Shown: positions 36,038 through 45,515, numbered from the stretch's first letter. The stretch: 64,000 nt of DNA from Roseiflexus sp. (GCA_025062325.1 JANXAL010000080.1:1-64000); one strand, 5' to 3'. Program-made: numbers and translations. The notes: a model not told the origin generated them from the sequence alone.

Positions 36038-38224
36038 CTACTGCACCCGCGCCTGCCGTCGCAGCGCAATCAGGCTCAGCGCAACCGCGCCGACGCCCGC
36101 CCATCCCCATGCGGCGGAGTGTTTGTTGCGCCGCGCGGCGCGCACCCCTTTCGCCATCTCCGGGATCGACTTCAACCGCTCCTTCGCCTCCGCCTTGCGC
36201 CGCGCGAACAATTCAGGATCGGCGCGCAGCTCCTCCGCCAGTTTGCGTTTGTGCATAATCTGCTCTTCGGTGATATATTCCCCGAAGGAGCGCAGCGGCG
36301 CGAGCCGATACCCATGCTTGCGGAAGAGGCGGTAAATCTCCTTGACCCGCTCGGGCGAAATGTTGCGCCCCAGCGTATAATCCTCGAAACGCCCCTCCAT
36401 CGCCAGCAGCGACGTCTCCGCCAGGCAGGCGTAGACTGTCTTGGGCGGCAGACCGATATCGTAGCCGATCTCGACATCGCCGGGGATGATCACCTCGCCG
36501 CTTTCAATCACCAGGATATCAGGGCGGAGCGCCGCTTCCGCCGCATTAATGTCCGGCGGGCGCGCAACGTCGCAGATGATGGCGCCCGGTTTGCACTCCG
36601 TCACGTCCAGCACCCGCTGACCGAACGCGGACGTGGCTGTGATGATCAGATCACACTCGCCTGCCAGACTGTTCGCGTGGGTCGAGATGACGACGCGCGC
36701 ACCCGGCGTTTCGCGCTCGATCAGGCGCTTCAGATCGATCAGTTTCTCCGGTTCGATCGAGACCAGCACGACATCCTTCGTCGCCTGCGCCGCCAACCGT
36801 GCGCAGGCGGAGCCAATCGATCCGGTTGCGCCGATGACCATAATTCTACCACGGCTCAGATCGCGATGCCCCATCATGCGGGCGGCGATCTTGGCCGTCT
36901 CCAGCGTCGCGGCGACGGTCAGGCTATTGCCGCTGGTGATGGCGATGTCGGCTTCATTGGCGACGGTGATGCCTGCATCGCCGACCACGCTGGTGAAGGC
37001 GCCCAGGCCCATGATGCGCGCGCCGAGCCGTTCGGCGAGGTGGGCCGCCTGGTTGAGCAGATTGTAGGTGAAACGCGGACTGTGCTTCATCATCTGGCGC
37101 GGCGTCGCGCCGAGCGAGATCAGGTACCCCTCGATGCGCTGCCCGGTGGCCAGCGAGCGTCCGCCGGTGATCTTGCCGACGTAGACCGGCGGCACGTAAG
37201 CGGCGGCGGCTTCAACAATCGCATCAGGAATGTAGCGCGTCCAGTAGAACGGCGGATACTCGTGAATGAATTTGACGCTCAACGGATGGATCACAAACGC
37301 GAACTTGTTGATGCCAGCCGCTTCCGGTTGCAGCGTCACGACGGCTGGCGCCCAATCCAGGTCCGCTAGCAGATCGAGGTATGTATCCTCAGTGAGCGGG
37401 GCCTGCGGATCAGGGCGTAGCGCCGCCAGCAGCGCCTCGATGGTCGCTGCGGAGTAACGGGCAATCTCGCCTTTGCCATGGAGGGATGGCATGAGCGTGA
37501 CCAGGGTTTCAACGCCGCGCGCGCGCAGGTCGGCGATATCGTCGTCGCTCGCCGCTTCGACAATGACCATCTTCCGCTCCAGCCGCTCAGGCGCAAACCG
37601 ACGAATGGCGGCGATATTCCCCGCCAGAATGTCCGCCCAGACGAAACTGCCTTTATGGTGCGGCGCACCGGTGATGCCAGCAATCGTCTCGAACGACGCT
37701 TCCTTGAGCGCCTCAAGCGTCGGCGCCGCCGCCTGATCGAGGGTTTGTGCGCTCCCGACGCCCGGTGCGTCGGGCAGACCGAAGAAAATTTGCGGATCGG
37801 CGAAGCGCAGCGCCGGACTGCGTCGCGCCAGCGCCTGCGCCAGCCCTTCGTGATTGACGCCGGGGACGAACAACACGCGCTTCTGGTTGAAGATCAGCGG
37901 ATGGGCGCGCTCAGCAAGAATGATGCCCCAGCGTTCAAGTTCCGGGCGCACGCCGCTGCCATCGACGACCGGCGTCACTCGCGCGGCGGCATGGAGATCG
38001 GCGCCAATCACATGACGCACCTGGGCGTTGCCTAGGCGCAGCACAGCGGGCATGCCTTCCAGCCCGATCGCGTCGACGACGCCGTCAAACTCGGCAATCA
38101 AGGCGCGGGCGCGGGCAATGTCGCCGCCGCACCCAATGCGGCGCATCTCAACTTCCTGGTTTAAAAAGGTGACTGGCGAGACCATGTCGCCTTCGCCAAG
38201 GTGAATGATAAGGACACGTTTCAT
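36038..38224 (-). CDS. Long acyl-ACP-reductase-like protein with N-terminal extension
   Basis: A 728-residue protein. The C-terminal part (about 330-640) closely matches cyanobacterial acyl-ACP reductase (AAR), which makes fatty aldehydes: GLGAFTSVV, the NADPH loop [20 protein letters not shown], and [14 protein letters not shown] with the catalytic Cys at position 600, followed by [13 protein letters not shown] itself is about 340 residues. The first 330 residues have no domain I recognise. The C-terminus ends in a hydrophobic helix ([18 protein letters not shown]) that could anchor it in the membrane. GAGGAGG precedes ATG 38224. A cytochrome c gene follows 4 bases later. Fatty aldehyde or alcohol supply for wax esters is inferred. 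Confidence 0.8.
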   Translation of the reverse strand: MKRVLIIHLGEGDMVSPVTFLNQEVEMRRIGCGGDIARARALIAEFDGVVDAIGLEGMPAVLRLGNAQVRHVIGADLHAAARVTPVVDGSGVRPELERWGIILAERAHPLIFNQKRVLFVPGVNHEGLAQALARRSPALRFADPQIFFGLPDAPGVGSAQTLDQAAAPTLEALKEASFETIAGITGAPHHKGSFVWADILAGNIAAIRRFAPERLERKMVIVEAASDDDIADLRARGVETLVTLMPSLHGKGEIARYSAATIEALLAALRPDPQAPLTEDTYLDLLADLDWAPAVVTLQPEAAGINKFAFVIHPLSVKFIHEYPPFYWTRYIPDAIVEAAAAYVPPVYVGKITGGRSLATGQRIEGYLISLGATPRQMMKHSPRFTYNLLNQAAHLAERLGARIMGLGAFTSVVGDAGITVANEADIAITSGNSLTVAATLETAKIAARMMGHRDLSRGRIMVIGATGSIGSACARLAAQATKDVVLVSIEPEKLIDLKRLIERETPGARVVISTHANSLAGECDLIITATSAFGQRVLDVTECKPGAIICDVARPPDINAAEAALRPDILVIESGEVIIPGDVEIGYDIGLPPKTVYACLAETSLLAMEGRFEDYTLGRNISPERVKEIYRLFRKHGYRLAPLRSFGEYITEEQIMHKRKLAEELRADPELFARRKAEAKERLKSIPEMAKGVRAARRNKHSAAWGWAGVGAVALSLIALRRQARVQ

Positions 38225-38415
38225 ACGTTTCCGCCTCCTCGCAGCGCCATACCCCATGGCGCCGACGACCGCACTTTGCTGTCAGGGTAGCACGGCGTCG
38301 CATCCTGGCGCGGAAACAAATGGCGACGCGGGGTTTACAACCTGCTACTGTTTGGGCCGTAGGGAATGGGGAGCAGGGAGGAGCGGGCGGCGAAATTCGT
38401 TGCCCCATTCGCTGA

Positions 38416-38457
38416 CCTTTCAAAACAACATAAGAAATGTTATGTTGTTTTGAAAGG
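38416..38457. promoter_or_regulatory. AT-rich 18-bp palindrome in a divergent promoter region
   Basis: Perfect arms CCTTTCAAAACAACATAA (38416-38433) and complement (38440-38457) with a GAAATG loop, much richer in A+T than its surroundings. It lies between the divergently transcribed acyl-reductase-like (-) and serine-hydrolase (+) genes, so an operator or a small insertion remnant are both possible. The rest of 38225-38728 shows no gene. Confidence 0.5.
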
Positions 38458-38646
38458 CGCGCGACCCCCTCCCATCCCTCAACCGCAGCCATGGTACCAT
38501 GACTGCAGGCGCCTGCCATCGGACCCCGCTCAGAGCAAGGAGGCTGGAGATGGAGATTGCCGACCTGAGTAAACTAACGCCAATGCCCTCGAACTGGTTG
38601 CTCGTCTCCATGGCGCAGAGACGCCATATGCGGAGGGCTGAGCCCG

Positions 38647-38690
38647 ATCCGTAAGAATCCGTCGCAGTCCGTCCCGTATCCGTGTTCCAT
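38647..38690 (+). repeat. Short interspersed repeat, ATCCGT family
   Basis: Begins ATCCGTAAGAATCCGTC and ends ATCCGTGTTCCATC, close to the copies at 239-280 and 9993-10034. Confidence 0.65.
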
Positions 38691-38728
38691 CACAAGCCTA
38701 TGCTCACAACTGCCGGAGAAGACCATCG

Positions 38729-39964
38729 ATGAGTCATGTGACTGCAACCCCAGAAAGCGTCGGCATCAGCTCCGATCGGCTGGCGCGCATTCGCCCGGCG
38801 ATGCAGCGCTGGATCGACCGCGGAACGATTGCGGGCGCAAGCATGATGCTGGCGCGCCGCGGCAAGATCGTCTATGCCGAGCAGGTCGGACGTATGAGCA
38901 AAGAGACCGATGAAGCGCTGCGCAGCGATGCGATCTTCCGCATCTACTCCATGACCAAGCCGATCGTCTGCACTGCGCTGATGACCCTCTATGAAGAAGG
39001 ACACTTCCAGTTGATCACGCCGCTGGCGACGTTCATTCCGGCGTTTGCGAACGTCAAAGTGCTGCAGCAGGATAAAGAAGTCGCACCACAGCGCCCGATC
39101 ACCATCGGCGACCTGATGACTCATCTTGGCGGGTTCACCTACGACTTTCTGATCGATTCGCCAGTAGGCGAGTTGTACCGTCAGCACGCGCTTATGCACG
39201 ACGCCAGCCGGACGCTGGAGCAGTTCGTGATGGAGCTGGCCCGCCTGCCGCTGGCGTTCCATCCGGGCACGAAATGGCACTATAGCGTCTCGATCGACGT
39301 TGCGGCGCACGTGATCGAAATCATCGCCAACCAGCCGCTGCGCCAGTTCCTGCGCGAGCGGATCTTCGACCCGCTTGGCATGGTCGATACCGACTTCTTC
39401 GTCCCGCCGGAGAAGCGTCACCGCTTGGCGGCCATGTACGGCGTCGGCGATCTGGGAGCGCGCGGTATGACGCTGTTGCAGATGTTCGTCAACTGGCAGC
39501 AGGGCATTCTGCAACGGATCGATCCGCAGGAGAGCTACCCGGTGGATCGGCCGGAAACCTTCGCCCGCGGCGGGCATGGTCTCTTCTCAACGACGCAGGA
39601 CTATATGCGCTTCGCGCTCATGCTGGCGAACGGCGGCGAACTCGACGGGGTGCGCATCCTGGGACGGAAGACGCTTGAACTCATGCACGTCAATCACATT
39701 CCCGCCGCACTGCTCCCCTGGGAGATCGCTGGCATCACCTACCCTGGCTACGGGTTTGGACTGGGTTCGCGGGTGCTTATGGATGTCGGGCTGTCGGGCA
39801 TGCCGGGGACGGTCGGCGAATTCGGGTGGGCTGGCGCCGCAAAGACCTACTACTGGGTCGATCCGGCGGAGTCGTTCGTTGGCGTCTTTATGACGCAGTA
39901 CCAGGGCATTGACGAACCGCAGCGCGATTTTCGCGTCCTGGCGTACCAGGCGATCGTGGAGTAA
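38729..39964 (+). CDS. Class C-type serine hydrolase (beta-lactamase/esterase fold)
   Basis: A 411-residue enzyme of the serine beta-lactamase/penicillin-binding fold, most like EstB-type esterases. The nucleophile motif S-x-x-K is SMTK in IYSMTKPIV (about 75-78), the Y-x-N position reads YSV in KWHYSVSID, and the third box is near FGWAGAAKTYYW. The family splits esters or beta-lactams; a cell-wall or antibiotic role cannot be told apart. There is no clear signal peptide, so it is probably cytosolic. GGAGA lies 9 bases before the ATG. Confidence 0.9.
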   Translation: MSHVTATPESVGISSDRLARIRPAMQRWIDRGTIAGASMMLARRGKIVYAEQVGRMSKETDEALRSDAIFRIYSMTKPIVCTALMTLYEEGHFQLITPLATFIPAFANVKVLQQDKEVAPQRPITIGDLMTHLGGFTYDFLIDSPVGELYRQHALMHDASRTLEQFVMELARLPLAFHPGTKWHYSVSIDVAAHVIEIIANQPLRQFLRERIFDPLGMVDTDFFVPPEKRHRLAAMYGVGDLGARGMTLLQMFVNWQQGILQRIDPQESYPVDRPETFARGGHGLFSTTQDYMRFALMLANGGELDGVRILGRKTLELMHVNHIPAALLPWEIAGITYPGYGFGLGSRVLMDVGLSGMPGTVGEFGWAGAAKTYYWVDPAESFVGVFMTQYQGIDEPQRDFRVLAYQAIVE

Positions 39965-40442
39965 TGCGGCGGTCTGGTCGATTCACCATTCATGCTTCTT
40001 ATGTCAAATCAGATCGGGAACCGACGGCGCTGATCGACGGCGGGCAGGCGCGCGCCGGGCTTAGTCGTACCGCTGGAGTACGGACGAACCGTCACTGCCG
40101 GCAGGATGCCGCGGCAACGATGCCCAGCGCGCCGCAGGTGCGTGAGCGCGTCCGGTATCACCCGGACATGGACACGGACAGCGCCGCGTTTGTGGCGTCG
40201 GGGCTGATCAGGCCGGCGCTCCAGCTTCAGGCGACGTCTTCCTACGACAAGACGGGAACCTCATCGCCAATTAGGAGAGCATAATCGGGCATCTGAAATC
40301 GACTGCCGGCTTTGCCTCGAGTGGAGCAGCGCTCGCCGCCGCTACACTCGCTCGACTCCTCGGTCGCCTCCGCGTGATGGGACTGGCCATCGGCTATGGG
40401 TTCCAGCATCTCAAACTCTTTGCGCCAACCTTCCCAGGAAAT
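39965..40442. other. Spacer without recognisable gene
   Basis: The largest frame (39964-40284) overlaps the upstream stop as TAATG but has no family match and arginine-rich, low-order composition. No hairpin of the known repeat families was seen. Confidence 0.45.
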
Positions 40443-41801
40443 TTAGTCCAGCGGCAGCACCCACGAGTGTTGTTTCGGAAAGAGAATATTCAGCAGCATC
40501 GCAGGTTCATCGTTCGCCCATACATCATCATGCCAGGCGCGCAGCTCCTCCAGGCTGCGCCGCCCGAACAGCAGTTGCAGGAAGACGAGCGGCGGGAAGC
40601 CAGCGCCCGCTTCATCGCCGTAGATCGGCGCCTCCCACGGTTCGATGAAGGCGATCCGCCCCTGCTCGAAGACCATGCGCAGCCCGCCTTTGTAGAAGTC
40701 AATCTTCAGTTCACCGCTGTACCCCGCCAGGAATGATCCCGCCAAGCGGCGTTCGAGCACAGCGCGAATGTGACGCAAGAAGAGCGGCACGTCTGGGACG
40801 CGCACGTACCAGCCATATGGCGGTTCGCTCCCAGCGATCAGGTCCTGCCCAAGCGCGTCGTACACCGGGTGGGATGCGCCTAGGATGAAGACCAGCGCGC
40901 GCGGCTCGCCCTCCTTCCGGGGAACCACCGGAATGGTCGGCGCAATCGTGCGCAGCGCGCGCAGCACCGGCGGTACGACGGCGGTCAGCGGCACGCCCGG
41001 CTCAACCATCATCCCCAGGATTCGCACCTTCTCGGGACTCCAGCGCACCCTTCCCGTCAGCACATACCCGACGGTTTGCCCATCGGCGCGGGCGATCATG
41101 CGGGTGTTCCACCCCTCGCCTGCTTCCGCCGTTTGCCCAGTCAGCGTCCAGCGCCAGTAGTCGTGGTCGAACGGCGCCGACACCAGGATGGGCAGGCCGC
41201 CAGCGGGACGGGAGCGCTCGCGTTCGTACAGCATCCGAATCTGCGGCAGGTCGTCGAGGGTGGCGTCGCGCAGCGTGAACGGCTCCGCCTGCCCCTCTTT
41301 AGCGTCGGGGATGGCAGCCAGCAGGACCGTGCGCGAGCCGCCGAGATCGACGGCGAACTCATAGCCAAACTGGCGATAGAAATAGGGGATGCCAGTGATG
41401 CACTGCGCCAGATCGCCCTGTTCGGCGCTCCGCGCATGCATGAGGTCGAACGTCGCCCGCACCAGACCGCGGTTGCGGTACTCCTCGTGCGCGGCGACCG
41501 GCTCGGCGCGGCTGAGGGTGAACGGGATGCCAGCATACTCCCAACGCTGGCGCATCACCGCCGTTGCTGCCACAACCATCCCGCTCCGCGTATCCTCGAC
41601 CAGCGCCACGTCGTTCGGACCAATCAACGGGTGCTGGCCGCTCATCAGGTGGCGGGTGTAGGCGATCATCCGCTCATTTGGCGGGTCATCCGCGCTGCGG
41701 CGGAAGACGTGACTGAACAATTTGGCGATACGCTCCTGATCCGTCGCCGTCGACCAGCGCGCGACCAGACCGTTGCCGAGGTCGTTGAGAACTGTAGCCA
41801 T
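40443..41801 (-). CDS. Eis-like GNAT acetyltransferase with SCP2-like tail
   Basis: A 452-residue protein. Two GNAT-type lobes (about 5-140 and 170-300) contain AHEEYRNRGLVRATFDLMH, the acetyl-CoA loop pattern. The last part (about 335-430), with SGELKIDFYKGGLRMVFEQG and FPPLVFLQLLFGRRSLEEL, resembles the sterol-carrier-like domain of Eis aminoglycoside acetyltransferases. Eis proteins acetylate several amines of aminoglycosides or other substrates. GGAAGGAGA precedes ATG 41801. Whether it confers resistance is not known. Confidence 0.85.
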   Translation of the reverse strand: MATVLNDLGNGLVARWSTATDQERIAKLFSHVFRRSADDPPNERMIAYTRHLMSGQHPLIGPNDVALVEDTRSGMVVAATAVMRQRWEYAGIPFTLSRAEPVAAHEEYRNRGLVRATFDLMHARSAEQGDLAQCITGIPYFYRQFGYEFAVDLGGSRTVLLAAIPDAKEGQAEPFTLRDATLDDLPQIRMLYERERSRPAGGLPILVSAPFDHDYWRWTLTGQTAEAGEGWNTRMIARADGQTVGYVLTGRVRWSPEKVRILGMMVEPGVPLTAVVPPVLRALRTIAPTIPVVPRKEGEPRALVFILGASHPVYDALGQDLIAGSEPPYGWYVRVPDVPLFLRHIRAVLERRLAGSFLAGYSGELKIDFYKGGLRMVFEQGRIAFIEPWEAPIYGDEAGAGFPPLVFLQLLFGRRSLEELRAWHDDVWANDEPAMLLNILFPKQHSWVLPLD

Positions 41802-42142
41802 AGGCTCTCCTTCCTTGGGCAGACGCACAGGCGCGCAGACGCCAGGATGGGTTGCGTCGCTCGTGAGACCTGGCGCCCCTGCGTGACTCCGCGCTCAACT
41901 TTCGAGAAATGCCAACGACGCCTCTTCCTCAAATGCATCCCCGCTCGCAGGGACAGGCCGCAGGCGTTGCACGGCGCTGCGAGACGCACTGCAATGCATC
42001 CCCGCGCCTGCCCGCGTTTGAGCGCCCACAAGGGGCGCCCCGACGACCCACGCCATCACATGCGTCGGGGCAGGCCCAGGGGCCTGCCCGCTAAGGTCTG
42101 CCCGCGGCGGGCGCCCACGGGGGACGCCCTTAGCATTACCCC
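41802..42142. other. GC-rich spacer with inverted GCGCCC words
   Basis: No gene. It contains clustered inverted words such as GCGCCCACAAGGGGCGCC and GGGCGCCCACGGGGGACGCCC-like segments (about 42020-42130), consistent with a small repeat or terminator cluster between two minus-strand genes. Confidence 0.5.
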
Positions 42143-43003
42143 TCACCCATTCCTCTTAAGCCGCCCTGTCGCCTTAGCGTAGCGCTCAGCGCGCATGAAC
42201 GCCAGCAGTCCGGCTGGTATCGTCAGTAGCCCGGTCAGCAGCAACGGCAGAATGCGCCCTGGCCAGAGCGCCTCAATGCTCGCGCCGTCGAGCAGCGCCG
42301 CGCGAATCCCGTCGAGCATGTAGGTTGCCGATGAGATGTACGCCAGCGGCTGCAACCATTCCGGCAGCACGCTGATCGGGTAGTAGACGCCGCTGACGAG
42401 CAGCACCATCGCCTTGATGATATTCGTCGTCTGCAACCCCTTTTCCGGCGACAGGAGCGGCAGAATGGCGGCGAACATGCCTAGCCCGATGAAACTGGCG
42501 CTGCCAGCGATCAGGACGACCAGCATCGCGCCGAAGTCTGCGCGGGTCAGATCGATGCGGAAGAAGGCCGTCACGACCGCCAGGACGATTGCTGTGTGAA
42601 GCACCGCGAACAGAACAGCAAATGCCGCCTGCCCGAACAGGTGGGTCAGGCGCGAGATCGGCGCCATGAAGGTGTATTCGATCGTTCCTTCCCAGCGCTC
42701 CCACTGGATCGACTCGCTGATCAGATCGAACACCACCGACAGATAGTGCCACACCAGGGTTCCAACGAGCAGAAACAGGACGAAAGTGTTCACCTGCTCC
42801 GGTGCGATGGCGACCCCCGTGATCTCGCCCGACGCCTGTCCGATAAACGTAATCGACAGGGCATTGACAATTGAGTAGACTAGCCAGACCAGTTCCCACG
42901 CCCAGTAGCGTTTGATCAGGTTGGCGTTCCGTTCGATGAAGGCGTAGGCGCCGCGCAATTCGCGCCCAAGCGCGCTGCCGCGGCGCTCCGAGAATGTCGT
43001 CAT
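42143..43003 (-). CDS. ABC-2 type transporter permease
   Basis: A 286-residue inner-membrane protein with about six helices (near 40-60, 75-95, 125-150, 160-185, 190-215 and 250-270) and the ABC-2 exporter pattern, including GTLVWHYLSVVFDLISESIQW and NIIKAMVLLVSGVYYPISVLP. It pairs with the ATP-binding protein at 44274-45179; rsgA lies between them on the same strand. Drug, lipid or polysaccharide export is possible and the substrate is unknown. Confidence 0.9.
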   Translation of the reverse strand: MTTFSERRGSALGRELRGAYAFIERNANLIKRYWAWELVWLVYSIVNALSITFIGQASGEITGVAIAPEQVNTFVLFLLVGTLVWHYLSVVFDLISESIQWERWEGTIEYTFMAPISRLTHLFGQAAFAVLFAVLHTAIVLAVVTAFFRIDLTRADFGAMLVVLIAGSASFIGLGMFAAILPLLSPEKGLQTTNIIKAMVLLVSGVYYPISVLPEWLQPLAYISSATYMLDGIRAALLDGASIEALWPGRILPLLLTGLLTIPAGLLAFMRAERYAKATGRLKRNG

Positions 43004-43074
43004 AGGTCAACTCGCTAGCTGCTGAACCAAATGAATCAGGTTCGCTGGACCGAACCCATCGCGGGTGGTTTCCG

Positions 43075-44049
43075 TCACTCTCCCTCAAACAAGCGCACAT
43101 AACTGTCGTAGCGCTCCGGGGTGATCGCGCCGCGCGCCAGCGCCGCGCGCACGGCGCAGTCCGGCTCGTGAATATGGGTGCACCCCGCGAAGTAGCACTC
43201 CCCCAGGTACGGTCGAAATTCGCGGAAGCAGCGCGCCAGTTCGTCCTTGGGGAAACGCCAAAGCCCCAGTTCGCGGATGCCCGGCGTATCCGCCAGGTAT
43301 CCGCCGCCCGGCAGATCGAGCGGGATCAGTTCGGCGACGCGCGTTGTGTGCCGTCCTTTGTTCAGCGCGGCGCTGACAGCGCCGACCTTCAGCCCCAATC
43401 CCGGCTGCACGGCGTTGAACAGGCTGCTCTTCCCAACGCCCGATCGCCCGGTGACGACGCTAATGCGCCCCGCTAAGCGCTCGCGCAGCGCTTCGATGCC
43501 GAACCCAGTCACTGCGCTGGTGTAGAGCACCGGATACTCCAGCCGCTCATACGGTGCGAACATGCGGCGGGCTTCTTCTTCACCCACGAGATCGACCTTA
43601 TTAGCGACGATCACAGCGTCTAGATCGCTCGCCTCGGTCAGCACCAGGTAACGGTCGAGCATGCGCGGCGAGAACTCTGGGCTAGCGCAAGAAAAGACGA
43701 GCAACGCCTGATCGATGTTCGCCGCCAGCACGTCTTCTTTCCAGATCCCCTTCGAGGCGGGAGCGCGCCGCGCCAATTTCGTGCGGCGCGGCAGCACTGC
43801 CTCGATGACGCCGTGCCCCGGCATCGTCGGCGTGACCTCAACGAGATCGCCGATGACAGCGAGATCAGTCGATTGCCGCTCCTTCTTCAGGCGACCGCGC
43901 AAGGTGCAGACCAGGATGCCCTGGTCGGTCTCAACACGGAAGAAGCCGCTCTGCGCACGCAGCACTCTGCCGATGAGTCGTCCAGTCTCCGGCCGCTCAT
44001 CATGCGCCTGATCGGGAGCTATCGCTGCTGCCTGTCGCTTCGTTCCCAT
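43075..44049 (-). CDS. rsgA: Ribosome small-subunit GTPase RsgA
   Basis: A 324-residue circularly permuted GTPase that helps mature the 30S subunit. Order of parts: OB-fold N-terminus (about 20-100), G4 VANKVDLV, G1 GRSGVGKSSLFN, G3 LADTPGIRELG and a C-terminal zinc knuckle (CYFAGCTHIHEPDC). Length is typical with the start at ATG 44049; the longer frame up to 44217 crosses a decayed copy of the gene's own 5' end (44064-44177). The gene is embedded between ABC ATPase and permease genes, 72 bases before the permease start. The ribosome site is weak. Confidence 0.94.
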   Translation of the reverse strand: MGTKRQAAAIAPDQAHDERPETGRLIGRVLRAQSGFFRVETDQGILVCTLRGRLKKERQSTDLAVIGDLVEVTPTMPGHGVIEAVLPRRTKLARRAPASKGIWKEDVLAANIDQALLVFSCASPEFSPRMLDRYLVLTEASDLDAVIVANKVDLVGEEEARRMFAPYERLEYPVLYTSAVTGFGIEALRERLAGRISVVTGRSGVGKSSLFNAVQPGLGLKVGAVSAALNKGRHTTRVAELIPLDLPGGGYLADTPGIRELGLWRFPKDELARCFREFRPYLGECYFAGCTHIHEPDCAVRAALARGAITPERYDSYVRLFEGE

Positions 44050-44063
44050 ACCTGCTTTCAGTT

Positions 44064-44177
44064 GTCCGGCGACTCTACGCAGAAGGAGCTGACCTGCGCA
44101 CACCACATCCGGCCCAGCAGTCGCCTGGTCTCTGGCTGTTCGTCGTGTGCCTGATTCGAGAGCAATCGCTGCCGTCT
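44064..44177 (-). pseudogene. Decayed duplicate of the rsgA 5' end
   Basis: In one frame this reads QAHDEQPETRRLLGRMWCAQ followed by VSSFCVESPDN and a stop. RsgA residues 14-43 read QAHDERPETGRLIGRVLRAQ followed by SGFFRVETDQ. The displacement is 143 bases, and the upstream copy has a frame change before QAHDE. It is thus a tandem duplication of the N-terminal coding part, now non-functional. Confidence 0.75.
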
Positions 44178-44273
44178 GCCACTGAACACACTGCTCAGGA
44201 GTCACGCGCCGCTGCAAACGTGCAAAGACTGAGCACCCTTCGCCCTCGCAGCTTCGCGTCTGTGCGCCAGCCT

Positions 44274-45179
44274 CTACCCGATCTCAAAATCTGACGACTC
44301 GAAGTCGTCATCAAGACTCTTGCCAGTTAGCGCCAAGAAGACGTCCTCCATCGTCGTGGCGCCATTTTTACCAATACGCGCGCCGATGGCGTCCTTCAAT
44401 CCTTGCGGCGTATCGAGCGCCACGATCCGCCCGTTGTCAATAATCGCAATCCGGTCGCACAGCCGGTCGGCTTCATCCATGTCGTGCGTGGTAAGGAACA
44501 CGGTGGTGTCGTGCTCCTCGCGCATGCGCAGGATGAAGCGCTGCACGTCGTGCTTCGAGCGCGGGTCGAGCCCGGTAGTCGGCTCGTCGAGCAGCAGCAG
44601 CACCGGCGAGGTGAGCAGACCGCGCGCAATGGCGACTTTCTGCTGCATCCCGCGCGACATATGTTCGAGCGGCTCGTGAAGCCGTTTTTCGCTCAGGCCA
44701 AGGCTGCGCAGAATCTCGACCGAACGCTGGCGCGCGTAGGCGCCGGGCAGATCGTAGAGGCGCGCGGCGTACATCAGGTTCTCCAGCGCCGACAGTTTCT
44801 TGAAGAACGACGCCTCAACGCTGACCCGATTGATCAAGCGGCGCACCGTGCGTTCCTCGCGTTGCACATCATACCCGAAGACGCGGATCGTGCCGCCGTC
44901 GGGGACGAGCAGCGTCGAGATCAGCCGAATAAGCGTTGACTTGCCCGATCCATTCGCACCGAGCAGACCGAAAATCTCGCCGCGCCGCACTGTCAGCGAA
45001 ATGCGGTCCACTGCCACCGTCGTCTCCGACGGTTTGCGCGCGCCGCGTCTCCAGAACGGTTGTATCTGCGCCGCTTCGCGTCCAAAGCGCTTCAATGCAT
45101 CGCGCACTTCAAGCGCGACTTCAGTATGCGCAGCGATGCGCTGAGTCTCCGGCGACGATATGGTTTGCCCTGCAACCAC
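44274..45179 (-). CDS. ABC exporter ATP-binding protein
   Basis: A 301-residue ATPase of the ABC-2 (DrrA/CcmA-like) export class. Walker A is GANGSGKSTL (about 74-83), the signature is MSRGMQQKVAIARG, Walker B is LLLLDEPTTGLD, and the H-loop sits in TTHDMDEADRLCD. It would energise the permease at 42143-43003. Start is GTG 45179 with TGGAG 7 bases upstream. The preceding gene (45198-45515) ends 18 bases upstream. A sigma-70 promoter and terminator-bearing leader further upstream probably control the whole set. Confidence 0.94.
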   Translation of the reverse strand: MVAGQTISSPETQRIAAHTEVALEVRDALKRFGREAAQIQPFWRRGARKPSETTVAVDRISLTVRRGEIFGLLGANGSGKSTLIRLISTLLVPDGGTIRVFGYDVQREERTVRRLINRVSVEASFFKKLSALENLMYAARLYDLPGAYARQRSVEILRSLGLSEKRLHEPLEHMSRGMQQKVAIARGLLTSPVLLLLDEPTTGLDPRSKHDVQRFILRMREEHDTTVFLTTHDMDEADRLCDRIAIIDNGRIVALDTPQGLKDAIGARIGKNGATTMEDVFLALTGKSLDDDFESSDFEIG

Positions 45180-45197
45180 GGTTTTGCTCCAGATCTA

Positions 45198-45515
45198 TTA
45201 TTCATTGCCTGTTGGAACGCGCGCTTTCAGGAAGCGCGCTCCCAGCATCGTCGACGCATCCTCGATCAGTTGATTGAACAGGCTTCCCTCCTGTTCCCCA
45301 TCGTCAGGCGCGACGTCCGCCTGAACCGTGTCCCTTTCGGTATCTGACGGCAGTGACAGCAGGCGGATGATTGTCTCGTCTCGTTCCTGGATCAACACCG
45401 CCTTCCTCCCTTCCTTAACGACCGTTTCTCCGGTATAGCGCACGGGTTCGACGTGCGCGGTCACGTCTGGTCGGCGGCGCTGCTGAATCGAACCGGCAAC
45501 AGGTCGCGGGCGCAA
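45198..45515 (-). CDS. Small protein of unknown function
   Basis: At most 105 residues, with no recognised domain; the C-terminal 75 residues (VRYTGETVVKEGRKAVLIQE ... MLGARFLKARVP) look like a real folded protein with an acidic patch near DVAPDDGEQEG. The start is uncertain: the TTG at 45515 falls inside the T-run of a terminator, so a downstream GTG (near residue 18 or 23) is likelier. It stands between that leader terminator and the ABC ATPase gene, 18 bases before the latter. Confidence 0.5.
   Translation of the reverse strand: MRPRPVAGSIQQRRRPDVTAHVEPVRYTGETVVKEGRKAVLIQERDETIIRLLSLPSDTERDTVQADVAPDDGEQEGSLFNQLIEDASTMLGARFLKARVPTGNE

Noticed and set aside
39964-40284. 106-codon frame overlapping the serine-hydrolase stop codon (TAATG)
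   Set aside because: The overlap is suggestive of coupling, but the translation has no recognisable fold or family and no support downstream.
44050-44217. Extended N-terminus of RsgA
   Set aside because: The extra residues come from a decayed duplicate of the gene's own 5' end, and RsgA proteins normally start near residue 57 of that frame.
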